64,000 bases of DNA. It comes from Bradyrhizobium jicamae (GTDB lineage: Bacteria; Pseudomonadota; Alphaproteobacteria; Rhizobiales; Xanthobacteraceae). The first letter of the stretch is position 1. Every line of letters starts with the position of its first letter. This document shows, in pieces, positions 50,096 to 59,238 of this stretch. A program made the translations under genes and the position numbers. The notes beneath the pieces are model-generated. The model was not told where the DNA came from. It worked only from the letters and a program-made list of their open reading frames with translations, and ran no database searches. Location of the stretch: assembly GCF_018130695.1 (NCBI RefSeq), contig NZ_JAFCJX010000002.1:186001-250000 (forward strand). Direction: 5' to 3'.

Positions 50096-51997
50096 ATGTG
50101 CGCCGCGAGAATGCCGGATCCCGATGTTGTGATTGTTGGCTCCGGCATTGCCGGTGCACTGATCGCCAAGGTGCTGGCGACAGCCGGCAAGAGAGTTCTG
50201 ATTCTTGAGGCGGGCGAGCAATTGCCGCCCGATATCAACGGCTACATGAATCGCTTTCTCAACGCGACCGCGAAGGTGCCAGAGAGCCCATATCCGCCGG
50301 AGCTTTTCGACGCAAAAGGCCTGGTCGACCCCAGCACCGTGAATGCCGGTCGTCCGACCGTGCTTAGCCTGGGAGCAAGATACAGATTCGGCGATTGGCA
50401 AGATCCCAAGCAAGCCTATTTGATCCAGCAGGGACCACTCCCCTTTGCCAGCACCTATGAGCGCATCAATGGCGGCACCTCACGGCATTGGCTCGGGACC
50501 AGCCTGCGCTTCCTGCCAAGCGACTTCGAAATGAAGACGCGGTTCAACCGCTTCGTCGACTGGCCGATCAAATACAGCCATCTGGAAGAGTGGTACGGCA
50601 AGGCCGAGCATGAGATTGGCGTCTCTGCCGATGTCGCGGATCAGTCCTATCTCGATATCGGCTTCAGCTCGGGCTATTCCTATCCGATGCCGAAGATCGT
50701 AATGTCGAAGGTCGACGCTGCGGTCGAGGCCGGGTTGTCCGGCCTGAAGATCTCCGCTCACGGACTCGACGACGTCAAATGGGCGGTAGCGAGCACGCCG
50801 GCCGCGCGCAACTCGCAACCCTATCAGAACCGCCGGGTTTGCGCCGGCAATACCAACTGCATTCCGATCTGCCCGATCCAGGCCAAATACGATCCGAGCG
50901 TTACGCTGGCCGACGCGCTGCGGACGGGCCGTGTCGATATCATGTACAAGACCGTGGCCTCGAAGGTCCAGGTCGACGAGAGCGGTCGCGTCAGTGGCAT
51001 CGAATGGATCCGCTATCAGGACGAAAAGGGACCGCCGGTCGAACGCGGCAGTGTGACGGGAAACAAGAAGGTCTATATCCTGGCAGGCAATGCCATCGAG
51101 ACGCCGCGACTGCTCCTGATGTCGACGAGCGAGCGGACCCCCGAGGGCGTGGCGAACCGCAAGGACGGCAAGGGCTTCGTCGGCAAATACCTGATGGACC
51201 ATCCGCTCTATCTGGCCTGGGCGCTCGCGCCGAAGCCGGTTTGGGGTTATCGCGGTCCGCTGTCGACGGCCGGCATCGAGATTTGCCGCGACGGCAAGTT
51301 CCGCAGCGACCGCGGCGCATTCCGAATCGAGATCGGCAATGAGGGATGGAATTTTGCGCTAGGTGATCCCCACACGACCACCGTCGATTTCGTTAACGGG
51401 ATCAATTTCAGCGGTCTCAATGGGGGCAAGTCGGACGACCCCAAGAGGGGCGAACCGAAGGCGTTGTTCGGCAGTCAGCTGGCGGACACCCTCAACGACA
51501 AATTAGCGCGCCAATTCCGTCTCGGCTTCTTGATCGAACAGTCGCCGGACGCCGGCAACAGAGTGACGGTGTCGGACCAATTCAAGGACCATCTGGGACT
51601 GAAGCGTCCGCAGATCAGCTACAACCTGTCCGAATACACCAAGCAGGGGCTGGCCGCGGCGAAGGACACCGCATCCGCTATTTTCAAGAACATGGGGGCC
51701 GACGAGTTCACCACAAAGCCCAACGCCGACGATCCCAGTACTTTTGAATGGCCGCAAGGCAGCACGGAGCGCATCAAATATTACGGCGCCGGACATCTGG
51801 TCGGCACCCACCGCATGGGCACCAGCGTGAACGATTCGGTCGTTGATGACATGCAGCGCTCATGGGACCACAAGAATCTATATTTGGTCGGCAGCGGCAG
51901 TTTCCCGACGGTTGCGACGGCAAATCCGACCTTGACGCTCGCGGCATTGTGTCTGCGAACGGCCGACGACATCGTCAAGAACTTCCCGAACCTGTGA
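50096..51997 (+). CDS. GMC-family FAD-dependent dehydrogenase (large subunit)
   Basis: 633 residues without its own signal, expected to be co-exported with the Tat subunit. FAD-binding VVIVGSGIAGALIAKVL, ERINGGTSRHWLG, C-terminal GHLVGTHRMGTS (catalytic His) and GSFPTVATANPTLTLAAL (Asn). A cysteine cluster CAGNTNCIPICP (C249, C255, C259) resembles the Fe-S hinge reported in FAD-glucose dehydrogenase catalytic subunits. It oxidises a sugar or alcohol in the periplasm, passing electrons to a cytochrome. Substrate unknown. Confidence 0.9.
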   Translation: MCAARMPDPDVVIVGSGIAGALIAKVLATAGKRVLILEAGEQLPPDINGYMNRFLNATAKVPESPYPPELFDAKGLVDPSTVNAGRPTVLSLGARYRFGDWQDPKQAYLIQQGPLPFASTYERINGGTSRHWLGTSLRFLPSDFEMKTRFNRFVDWPIKYSHLEEWYGKAEHEIGVSADVADQSYLDIGFSSGYSYPMPKIVMSKVDAAVEAGLSGLKISAHGLDDVKWAVASTPAARNSQPYQNRRVCAGNTNCIPICPIQAKYDPSVTLADALRTGRVDIMYKTVASKVQVDESGRVSGIEWIRYQDEKGPPVERGSVTGNKKVYILAGNAIETPRLLLMSTSERTPEGVANRKDGKGFVGKYLMDHPLYLAWALAPKPVWGYRGPLSTAGIEICRDGKFRSDRGAFRIEIGNEGWNFALGDPHTTTVDFVNGINFSGLNGGKSDDPKRGEPKALFGSQLADTLNDKLARQFRLGFLIEQSPDAGNRVTVSDQFKDHLGLKRPQISYNLSEYTKQGLAAAKDTASAIFKNMGADEFTTKPNADDPSTFEWPQGSTERIKYYGAGHLVGTHRMGTSVNDSVVDDMQRSWDHKNLYLVGSGSFPTVATANPTLTLAALCLRTADDIVKNFPNL

Positions 51998-52022
51998 CGA
52001 GGCAAGAGGGCGGTGCAGCGAC

Positions 52023-52811
52023 ATGCATGGTTCTGATGTGAATACTGCCCAACGCAGCCGCGCCGGATGGCGTTCCGGCCGGCTGCGATCAGCGCTTGCC
52101 ACCACCGCGCTCGTTGCAGCGCTGACAACGTTCGGAGCGGTGGCCGTCCGCGCTGACGATTGTCCGGCGAAACGCGAGCCGCGGATTCCGCCATCGGAAC
52201 AGCCGGTGCTCAATATCGACAAGCACAAGAAGCAGTTGCTGGCGTATCAGGCCGGCAATTACGCCGACGATATTGCGCTCGTGATCGCCGACGCGCGCGC
52301 CTATGTCGAGCGCCGCGCCGATCAGGTCAAGATGCCCGCCGTGGTGCTCGACATCGACGAGACGTCGCTCAGCAATTGGGAAAACGTCAAGGAGAACAAT
52401 TTCGGCTTCATCAAGAGCGGCCCGTGCACGCAGGAGCCGAACATGGCGTGCGGCTTCGACGAATGGATTCGCATGGCGGTGGCGCCGGCGATCGAGCCGA
52501 CGCGAACCCTGTTCAATGCGATGCGCGCCCGGAATATCTCGATCTTCTTCATCACCGGCCGCCGCAACAGCCAGCGTGACGCGACCCTGATCAATCTCGA
52601 TCACGCCGGATTCGAGGGCTGGACCAGGCTCGTCACCCGTCCCGACGCTGACGGCGGCTCGATCGTGCCGTTCAAGAGCGGCGAACGCGCCAAGATCGCT
52701 GCCGCCGGCTACACCATCATTGCCACGATCGGCGACCAGCAAAGCGACATCGATGGCGGCTTCGCCGAATGCGGCTTCAAATTGCCGAACCCGTTCTATT
52801 TCATCGATTGA
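52023..52811 (+). CDS. exported HAD acid phosphatase (class III, e(P4)-like)
   Basis: 262 residues. A basic leader and hydrophobic ALATTALVAALTTFGAVAVRA signal precede the mature enzyme. HAD motifs: I LDIDETSLSN (D110, D112), II FFITGRR, III Lys in GERAKIAA, IV IATIGDQQSDIDGG. It belongs to the PF03767-type acid phosphatases, whose best-known member e(P4) dephosphorylates NMN and 5'-nucleotides at the cell surface. Lies 25 bases after the GMC gene and before a deaminase-like gene, fitting periplasmic nucleotide turnover. Confidence 0.9.
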   Translation: MHGSDVNTAQRSRAGWRSGRLRSALATTALVAALTTFGAVAVRADDCPAKREPRIPPSEQPVLNIDKHKKQLLAYQAGNYADDIALVIADARAYVERRADQVKMPAVVLDIDETSLSNWENVKENNFGFIKSGPCTQEPNMACGFDEWIRMAVAPAIEPTRTLFNAMRARNISIFFITGRRNSQRDATLINLDHAGFEGWTRLVTRPDADGGSIVPFKSGERAKIAAAGYTIIATIGDQQSDIDGGFAECGFKLPNPFYFID

Positions 52812-52884
52812 GACGCTGCCCGGTGCCGCGCCGGGGCAAGCAAGGCCTGCTTCGGAGTCTCGAGAGAATGCTGGGAGCCCTGCA

Positions 52885-54138
52885 ATGAGCGACGACAACA
52901 AGGTCAACCGGCGCGACTTCATCGCGACCACGACGGCGGCCGCGGGGGCCGCAAGCGCGCTCGGCGCAGCCGTCTCAGTGCCGGCGTCGGCGCAGTCCCT
53001 GCTGGCGCCGCCGCCCGGCTTCGACACCCAAAAGCCGCTGATCGAGAACTGGAACCGGCAGCTCGGCGACCTCGTCGACGTGACCACAGGGCTGCGGCGG
53101 GATGCGCCGGAGCTCGGCGATCCCGCGATGCGGGACCGGCACAAGATCTTCTGCTACCTCCTGATGAAGCTGATCGTCCGGTTCTGGAACGGCAACAAGA
53201 GGGGCCCGCTCGGCAGCTATCCGCTGCGGCAAGCGCAGCTCGATCGTCCGCAGCTGCCGGAAAAGCCGCAGCGCTATCGCGGCGAGATGATGGCCAATCC
53301 CGGGGGCTTGCGCGTCAACTGGGATCGCTATCTCGGCCACAACATCGCCTGCATCGCGGTCGACGGCAACGGCGAGATCATCGACTTCGATTTCAACCAC
53401 AACGACTTCTTCCGCAGCTCTGCCGAGCACGCGGAGTCGCGCATGGTGCGCCGGCTGTTCAGCCTCACCGACGTGTTCGACGGCTGGAAGACCGGCAGGA
53501 AGCTCAGCGACAAGCCGCACATCGCCTCGCTCAATGACGTCACGCTCTATACGTCGCTGGAATCCTGCGCGCAGTGCTCGGGCGTGATGTCGCTCGCCGG
53601 CGTCAGGCAGATCATCTATCTGCAGAACGACTTCACCGCCTACAAGATCGGCAACATCATGTACAATCTGGCCAATCGCGGTGCGGGCGTGGATTCGCGC
53701 GGCGATCCCATCCTGGACTGGAAGGGCAAGCCGGTGCCGAGCCTGCCGGGCGCGCCGATTCCGATCGCGGGATCGGAAATCCAGCTCGATGAGTTCAAGA
53801 AGCTCAACGATGCCAACATGGCCTTCGCCCGCGACATCCTTGCTGCAAAGGCCGCCAACAATCTGAACGGAGCGTTCTTCGTTCCGGACAACGGCAAGCC
53901 CGATTTCGATCCGTCGATCACCTCGTTCCTGTGCACCGACGTGGCGCTGAAGATCTTCCAGGACGGCGCCGCCAGGCTCGACACGCTGACCCTCGATCCC
54001 GCCTCGCGCGATTGGAGGTTCCCGGACAAGCCAGACAACAAGCAAATCCTCACCAATCAGGATTGCCTCGACAAGGCGAAAGAGTTTTTCAAATACGCCG
54101 ATATCGAGGGCTATCGCGGCTCGCCGCACAAGCTCTAG
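52885..54138 (+). CDS. Tat-exported protein with a cytidine-deaminase-type zinc site
   Basis: 417 residues. Tat signal NRRDFIATTTAAAGAASALG, likely cleaved after PASA. The centre carries the deaminase signature: H182-A-E184 (HAESRMVRRLF), then 44 residues later SLESCAQCSGVMSLAGV with C228 and C231, i.e. zinc ligands and proton-shuttling Glu. The usual Pro before the first Cys is Ser. Flanking regions (~180 N-terminal, ~185 C-terminal residues) are unfamiliar. Cytidine deaminase-fold enzymes are normally cytoplasmic, so a Tat-exported one is unusual. Context with an exported phosphatase suggests a nucleoside/base substrate (inference). Last gene of the exported cluster. Confidence 0.75.
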   Translation: MSDDNKVNRRDFIATTTAAAGAASALGAAVSVPASAQSLLAPPPGFDTQKPLIENWNRQLGDLVDVTTGLRRDAPELGDPAMRDRHKIFCYLLMKLIVRFWNGNKRGPLGSYPLRQAQLDRPQLPEKPQRYRGEMMANPGGLRVNWDRYLGHNIACIAVDGNGEIIDFDFNHNDFFRSSAEHAESRMVRRLFSLTDVFDGWKTGRKLSDKPHIASLNDVTLYTSLESCAQCSGVMSLAGVRQIIYLQNDFTAYKIGNIMYNLANRGAGVDSRGDPILDWKGKPVPSLPGAPIPIAGSEIQLDEFKKLNDANMAFARDILAAKAANNLNGAFFVPDNGKPDFDPSITSFLCTDVALKIFQDGAARLDTLTLDPASRDWRFPDKPDNKQILTNQDCLDKAKEFFKYADIEGYRGSPHKL

Positions 54139-54246
54139 CCGGACGCCTCGTTGACCTCCCGCGGTCCGCGGGGACGTGCTGCTGCTCCATTGACGTTTCC
54201 GGGCCGAAACACGACATATCCTGTTCCGAAGACCGAGGAACAGGAT

Positions 54247-55446
54247 ATGAACGCGCCGTCAGTGATCGACCCCGCCGCCCCGCCGTCCACCAGCGAGGTC
54301 GTGCGCTGGCTGATCCACGACACGCGCGACGAGCGCTTCATCGACAACATCTTCGCCGAGATGTGCAACCGGCTGCAGCAGGCAGGCATTCCGATCAAGC
54401 GGGCGTCGCTGCATCTGTTGATCCAGCATCCGCAATGGCTCGGCGCCCGGATGATGTGGAGCGACGGGATGAATGAGGCCGAGATTTCGCGGGTCGATTT
54501 CGATGTCCGCGAGCGATCCGAATATATCGGCAGTCCCATCAACGAACTTCAGGAAGGGGCCGCCGAGTTGCGCGAGCATCTCACCGGTGATCCCGCGCAT
54601 GGCCGCAAGCACGCGGTCTATGACGAGATGCGGGCGAAGGGGCTGACCGACTATGTGGCCTGGCCGATGTACCACACGCTCGGCAAACGTCATTTCGTGA
54701 CGTTTGCGACCGACCGGCCCGGCGGCTTCGCGCCTGAGCAACTCGCCGGCCTCCAGGGCTTGCTGCCGGTGCTGGCGCTGGTCAGCGAGATCCGGATGAA
54801 GAACCGCCTGGCGCGGACGCTGCTGGAGACCTATGTCGGCTCACATGCCGGCGAGTTGATCCTGGCCGGCGCCACCCGGCGCGGCAGCGGCACCACGGTG
54901 CGCGCCGCGATCATGATCTGCGATCTCAGAGACTTCACCCGCATCTCCGACAATTGGCCGCGCGACGACGTGATCGATCTCCTCAACGGCTATTTCGATG
55001 CGATGTCGGAGCCGGTGACGCGCCACGGCGGCGAGATATTGAAATTCATCGGCGACGGCATGCTCGCGATCTTCCCGCTCGAGCAGAAGAATGCATGTGC
55101 CAACATGCTGCGTGCGGTGTCCGAAGCCCGTCAGGCCATGATTGCGCTGAACGAGAAGAACGCCGAGCTCGGCCGCGAGCCGCTCAACTACGGCATCGGC
55201 ATCCATGTCGGCGACGTCATGTATGGCAATATCGGCTCGCAGAGCCGGCTCGACTTCACGGTGATCGGCCCCGCCGTCAACATGGCTTCTCGCATGGAAG
55301 CGCTGACCAAGCAACTCGGCAAGCCGGTGCTGCTGTCACGCGCCTTCGCCGACATCGTCAAGGACGATTTCGAGCTCGAGCATGTCGGCGAGCACAAGGT
55401 GCGTGGCTTCAGCGACCCGATCGAGCTGTTCGCGTATCAGGGGTGA
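54247..55446 (+). CDS. class III adenylate/guanylate cyclase with N-terminal regulatory domain
   Basis: 399 residues. The N-terminal ~200 residues form a soluble sensor-like region (LIHDTRDERFIDNIFAEMCNRL, DYVAWPMYHTLGKRHFVTFAT). The C-terminal cyclase domain has metal Asp226 in MICDLRDFTRISD and Asp270 in KFIGDGMLAIF, DFTVIGPAVNMASRME, with Lys and Asp at base-selecting positions, favouring adenylate cyclase. No membrane spans. ATG 54247 preferred over 54151. Produces cAMP in response to an unknown signal. Confidence 0.88.
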   Translation: MNAPSVIDPAAPPSTSEVVRWLIHDTRDERFIDNIFAEMCNRLQQAGIPIKRASLHLLIQHPQWLGARMMWSDGMNEAEISRVDFDVRERSEYIGSPINELQEGAAELREHLTGDPAHGRKHAVYDEMRAKGLTDYVAWPMYHTLGKRHFVTFATDRPGGFAPEQLAGLQGLLPVLALVSEIRMKNRLARTLLETYVGSHAGELILAGATRRGSGTTVRAAIMICDLRDFTRISDNWPRDDVIDLLNGYFDAMSEPVTRHGGEILKFIGDGMLAIFPLEQKNACANMLRAVSEARQAMIALNEKNAELGREPLNYGIGIHVGDVMYGNIGSQSRLDFTVIGPAVNMASRMEALTKQLGKPVLLSRAFADIVKDDFELEHVGEHKVRGFSDPIELFAYQG

Positions 55447-55461
55447 CCGACGCGGTCCGCG

Positions 55462-56259
55462 TCAGAGGACAACGTCCCGGTTGACGTTCTTGTACAGGAG
55501 ATAGACCGATTGGCTGTGGCCGGTCGGATAGTATTGCTGCGGACAGAACGATCCCATCCAGATGAAATCATCAACCCAGATTTCGTGCCAGCTATCGCCA
55601 AGGTAATATAAGCCCTGGCCCTCGAGCATCAGCAGTCCGTGCTCCATGATGTGGGTCTCGACGGCCGGGAAGCAGACGCCGGGTTCGAAGAACATCAAAT
55701 TCATCTCGAAATCGAACCGCAGGTCGCCCGTGGGTATCAGGTGCTTGAAGCCGCGCCCCTGCAGTCCGGTGTGATTGGTCACCGGCATGGATTGATGTTG
55801 AGCGACGATGGCCGGCGGCGTCGCGATGCCCTCGACCACCTCATAGCGCTTCTTGAGCGCGGTGATGCGCGCGGGTCCCGCGGGATGGCAGCGCATCGTG
55901 AAGGCGACGCCGGGCGGAACATAGGCAAAGCCGCCTTCGGTCAGCGTGGTCGGGGGTTCGGTGCCGATGCGGATGTCGACGGCGCCTGCCACGACGTAGA
56001 AGAAGTGCTGCAGGTCCACGCAGATCGGCTGGACCGTGCCGCCGGAGGGCTCGATCTCCAGCATGAATTGGGCAAATTCGGCGCCGAGCGACGGGGCTGC
56101 CAGAAAACGTACGGTCGTCGACGTCCACGCGGGCAGCCGGCTGATCAACACGCCTTCGGGCGGGATGAACGCGAAGTTGCGGCCGACAACGGCGCGGCTA
56201 TGGCCGATCGCGCCGGGACGAACGATACCGGGGCGGGCGGGCAGGTCGGTCGGGTGCAT
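55462..56259 (-). CDS. allE: (S)-ureidoglycine aminohydrolase (AllE/UGHY-like bicupin)
   Basis: 265 residues, two cupin modules. The C-terminal one is diagnostic: FEPGVCFPAVETHIMEHGLLMLEGQG, with the Mn-binding Glu-His-His-Gln set, and DDFIWMGSFCPQQYY. The enzyme releases ammonia from ureidoglycine in purine/allantoin breakdown. The start is supported by GAGGAC upstream. No other allantoin genes are adjacent; its only near neighbour is a SAF-domain oxidoreductase on the same strand. Confidence 0.88.
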   Translation of the reverse strand: MHPTDLPARPGIVRPGAIGHSRAVVGRNFAFIPPEGVLISRLPAWTSTTVRFLAAPSLGAEFAQFMLEIEPSGGTVQPICVDLQHFFYVVAGAVDIRIGTEPPTTLTEGGFAYVPPGVAFTMRCHPAGPARITALKKRYEVVEGIATPPAIVAQHQSMPVTNHTGLQGRGFKHLIPTGDLRFDFEMNLMFFEPGVCFPAVETHIMEHGLLMLEGQGLYYLGDSWHEIWVDDFIWMGSFCPQQYYPTGHSQSVYLLYKNVNRDVVL

Positions 56260-56564
56260 CAGAGAGTCCTCGGGTGAGTTCGCAACGCCAGGGCGGCATG
56301 CGCAGCGCCGGTGAAAAACCGGACCGCCCGCGACGCAGGCGAATACGGTCTGGTCTGTACCGGATTGCTTGGCTTGTTAGACGAGAGCGTCCTACACCGC
56401 AACGACAGCCGGCCGAAGCCCAAGAAGTCGGCAAGACGCTCTAAGATTCGTCGTGGAAGGAAAGTCATGGCGCCGCGAGCTTCAGCTCAAGCGGCAGCTT
56501 GCAGCGGCGCAGGCGATCTCGGACGATCGTTCGTCGTCGTTTTCGCCTGCGCCGCAGACCGCGC
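56260..56564. other. intergenic region, no gene recognised
   Basis: About 300 bases between two minus-strand genes. Short open frames on both strands lack familiar motifs. No strong hairpin was found, so read-through from the SAF-domain gene into allE is possible. Confidence 0.4.
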
Positions 56565-57920
56565 TTACATTGCAGCGTTCGGTTGGCGGAACGCCGCTTC
56601 CATCTCGCGACGCACCCGCACCGCGAGGCTGTCCGGATCGTATTCGACGTCCGACCATTTCAGGCGCTGGCCCTGCTCGATGTCACCCTTGAGCTTGACC
56701 TGGTGGGCGAGACCGAGCGGCAGGTAGCCTTCCTTGAGGGAGGCATCGGCCGGGGTCTGCTTGCCCCAGACGCAGAAGCCGCCTTCGCCGTCGAGCATCT
56801 CGCCGGCCTTCAGCTTGCGCTTGGCGGTCGCGACCACGTCCGAGTTGAACATGATCGGCGCGCCGGTCGGCTCCTTGCGCAACGCGGCTGACGCAACGGA
56901 GATGCCGAGCTCGAGCCCGATCATGTGGATCGGACGGTACAGCGAAGCATATTTGCCGGTCTTGTCCGGCAGCATGCTGTATTCGCGGAAGCACTCTTCC
57001 GAATAGGCGCTGTCGGTCTCGAACACGACATAGGTGCCCATCACCAGGCTCTGCGGCACGTCGGTGCCGTCGCGATAAACCGAGGACGTGACCTCGGTGA
57101 CACCAGATCTCTCCAGCATGCCGCCGTCGGATTTCGGTTTGCAGATCTCGGCGTGCTCGAAGCGGGTGGCGGGCGGAAAGGACAGGCCCTCGCTCTGCGC
57201 ATGCAACCCGGTCGCATTGCACACCGCGGTCATCTCGATGCCCGACTTGGTGCCGTCGACGAACGAGTTGAACATCTTCGGATTGATCGAGTTGCGATCC
57301 TTGATCTTCATGTATTTGTCGAGGATGTCCCAGACCGTATCCGGCGTCGACTGATGATAGGTCGGGTGGTAGCGCGTGCCCTTGCCGGCGGCGACGACCT
57401 TGAAGCCGGCCGCGCGCGCCCAGTCGACGTGATCGGCGATCAGCGCCGGCTGGTCGCCCCAGGCCAGCGAGTAGACGACGCCGGCCTGCTTCGCCTTGCG
57501 TGCCAGGATCGGGCCTGCGACCGCATCGGCCTCGACATTGACCATCACGATGTGCTTGCCGTTCTCGATCGCCTTCATCGCAAAGCGGATGCCGGCGCCG
57601 GGATCGCCGGTCGCCTCGATGATCACCTCGATCGCGGGATGGGTGATCAGGGAGTCCGCGTTGTCGGTGACGATGGTGCGGCCGTGCTTCAGCGCATCGT
57701 CGATCGTGGCAGCCGCATACTGTTCCTCGGGCCAGCAGCCGAGCTTGAGCTGCGAGCGGGCGCGCGCGGTGTTCAGATCGGCGACGCCGACGAGGTGCAT
57801 GCCGTCGGTCTGGCGCACTTGCGACAGGAACATCAGGCCGAACTTTCCGGCGCCGATCAGGCCAATGGTGACCGGCTTGCCGGCCGCCTTGCGCTCCAGC
57901 AGCATGCGATGGAGATTCAT
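56565..57920 (-). CDS. NAD(P)-dependent homoserine-dehydrogenase-like oxidoreductase with C-terminal SAF domain
   Basis: 451 residues. Rossmann start VTIGLIGAGKFGLMFLSQV, VIIEATGDPGAGIRFAMKAIENGKHIVMVNVEAD, WGDQPALIADHVDWARAAGFKVVAAGKGTRYHP, and a late SAF-like part (AKRKLKAGEMLDGEGG, PLGLAHQVKLKGDI). Such proteins are widespread in proteobacterial catabolic loci, often misnamed as flagellar FlgA-type because of the SAF domain. The reaction is not established; a branched hydroxy/oxo-acid dehydrogenase is likely. Confidence 0.82.
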   Translation of the reverse strand: MNLHRMLLERKAAGKPVTIGLIGAGKFGLMFLSQVRQTDGMHLVGVADLNTARARSQLKLGCWPEEQYAAATIDDALKHGRTIVTDNADSLITHPAIEVIIEATGDPGAGIRFAMKAIENGKHIVMVNVEADAVAGPILARKAKQAGVVYSLAWGDQPALIADHVDWARAAGFKVVAAGKGTRYHPTYHQSTPDTVWDILDKYMKIKDRNSINPKMFNSFVDGTKSGIEMTAVCNATGLHAQSEGLSFPPATRFEHAEICKPKSDGGMLERSGVTEVTSSVYRDGTDVPQSLVMGTYVVFETDSAYSEECFREYSMLPDKTGKYASLYRPIHMIGLELGISVASAALRKEPTGAPIMFNSDVVATAKRKLKAGEMLDGEGGFCVWGKQTPADASLKEGYLPLGLAHQVKLKGDIEQGQRLKWSDVEYDPDSLAVRVRREMEAAFRQPNAAM

Positions 57921-58059
57921 CTGGATTTCCTTAAGGGTTCCTCGGGTGATGGCGATCGTTGCGGCCGTGAGGTCCGGCCGTGCTCGCCTTGCGAGGAAAA
58001 CCTAGGCAGCGAAGAATCCGAGGGCAATTCAGATTATCTGCCGCGACGATGTAGACGCG

Positions 58060-58965
58060 CTAAACAATCCGCCGATGTTGCTGCTCACTCCACGCGTCGC
58101 GCTCACTGCGCAGCCAGTCGAGAAAGGTCCGGGTCTTGCGGTGGCGCAGATGGCCGTGCGGGCAGACGATCCACTGCGTGGTCAGCGTGACCTCCGGCGG
58201 GTTCTTCACCGGGCAGACCAGGCGGCCGTCGCGCAACTCGCGCCAGGCCAGCAACTCGCTATCGAGGCAAATACCGAGGCCGTCGACGGCGGCATCGATC
58301 GCCATATGGCTGCGGTCGAACAGCACGCGCTTCCAGCGCTCGGTCGGTTCGATGCCGGCCTCAGTGAACCAGCGTGGCCATTGCATCTGCGATTTCACCG
58401 AATGGATCAGCCGCTGCTTGAGCAGGTCCTGGGCTTCGAGGCTGCCCGCCGCGAAAGAGGAGGGCGCGCAGAGCGGAAAGAAGCGTTCCTTGCCGAGGCT
58501 TTCGACGAACAGGCCGGGCCAGCCGCCCTCGCCATGGCGGATCTCGATATCGACATTCTCCTTGCGGAAGTCGGTGGGCTCGTTGGTGCCGTCGAGCCGC
58601 AATTCGATGTCTGGATTGGCGTCGACGAAGCTCGCGAGCCGCGGCAGCAGCCATTTGCTCGACACGCTGGGGGCGGCCCGCACCGTCAAGGTGGTGGCGG
58701 AGCGGATGCCGCGGACATGCTGGGTCACGTCGGTGACGTGCTCGATCTCGCGGCTGATCATCTCGAAATAGCGCTCGCCGGCTTCCGTCAGCGTGATGTT
58801 GCGGCCGACGCGGGAGGTCAGCGCGGTGCCGAGATGCAGCTCCAGCGCCTGGATCTGCTGGCTGACCGCCGAGGGCGTCACCCGCAATTCGTCCGCCGCA
58901 CGGGAAATCGAGCCCGCGCGCGCCACCGCGTGGAAGACGATGATGGCGCGGAACGGTATCTGCAT
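58060..58965 (-). CDS. LysR-family transcriptional regulator (GcvA-like)
   Basis: 301 residues. Helix-turn-helix AGSISRAADELRVTPSAVSQQIQALELHLG, effector domain LTVRAAPSVSSKWLLPRLASFVDANPDIELRL and DIEIRHGEGGWPGL in GcvA-subfamily style. It is divergent from a TRAP transporter operon and has a TTTAG-N5-CTAAA dyad 11 bases upstream of its start, so it probably controls that transporter and perhaps the minus-strand SAF/allE genes. Confidence 0.92.
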   Translation of the reverse strand: MQIPFRAIIVFHAVARAGSISRAADELRVTPSAVSQQIQALELHLGTALTSRVGRNITLTEAGERYFEMISREIEHVTDVTQHVRGIRSATTLTVRAAPSVSSKWLLPRLASFVDANPDIELRLDGTNEPTDFRKENVDIEIRHGEGGWPGLFVESLGKERFFPLCAPSSFAAGSLEAQDLLKQRLIHSVKSQMQWPRWFTEAGIEPTERWKRVLFDRSHMAIDAAVDGLGICLDSELLAWRELRDGRLVCPVKNPPEVTLTTQWIVCPHGHLRHRKTRTFLDWLRSERDAWSEQQHRRIV

Positions 58966-58975
58966 CGGGAAACCT

Positions 58976-58990
58976 TTTAGGCCAGCTAAA
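58976..58990. promoter_or_regulatory. LysR-type box TTTAG-GCCAG-CTAAA
   Basis: Symmetric dyad containing the T-N11-A spacing of LysR boxes (58977-58989), between the divergent LysR and TRAP receptor genes. The remaining ~250 bases to the TRAP gene hold no recognised gene. Confidence 0.55.
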
Positions 58991-59238
58991 GTGGCGGCGA
59001 ATATAATTCAATTGTCGCCCATGACCAGCGATCTAGGCTTCATCCTCAAGGCAACCCGCGACAGACGGGGCTGACGAGGAAACTGGACGGCGCTGGACGC
59101 CGGTCCGCCCGGGGGAAGGAACGCAAGGCAAGGCCTTTCACCAGACAAAGCGATTTGGACGACCCCGCCAGCGCGATCGCGCCGGCGGCAACGAACACGC
59201 GCGCCCAAACGGCGCTGCACCAGAGGGGAGGACTGTCG

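Noticed and set aside
56925..58190. 421-codon plus-strand open frame
   Set aside because: Antisense to the SAF-domain oxidoreductase; no ribosome site or motif.
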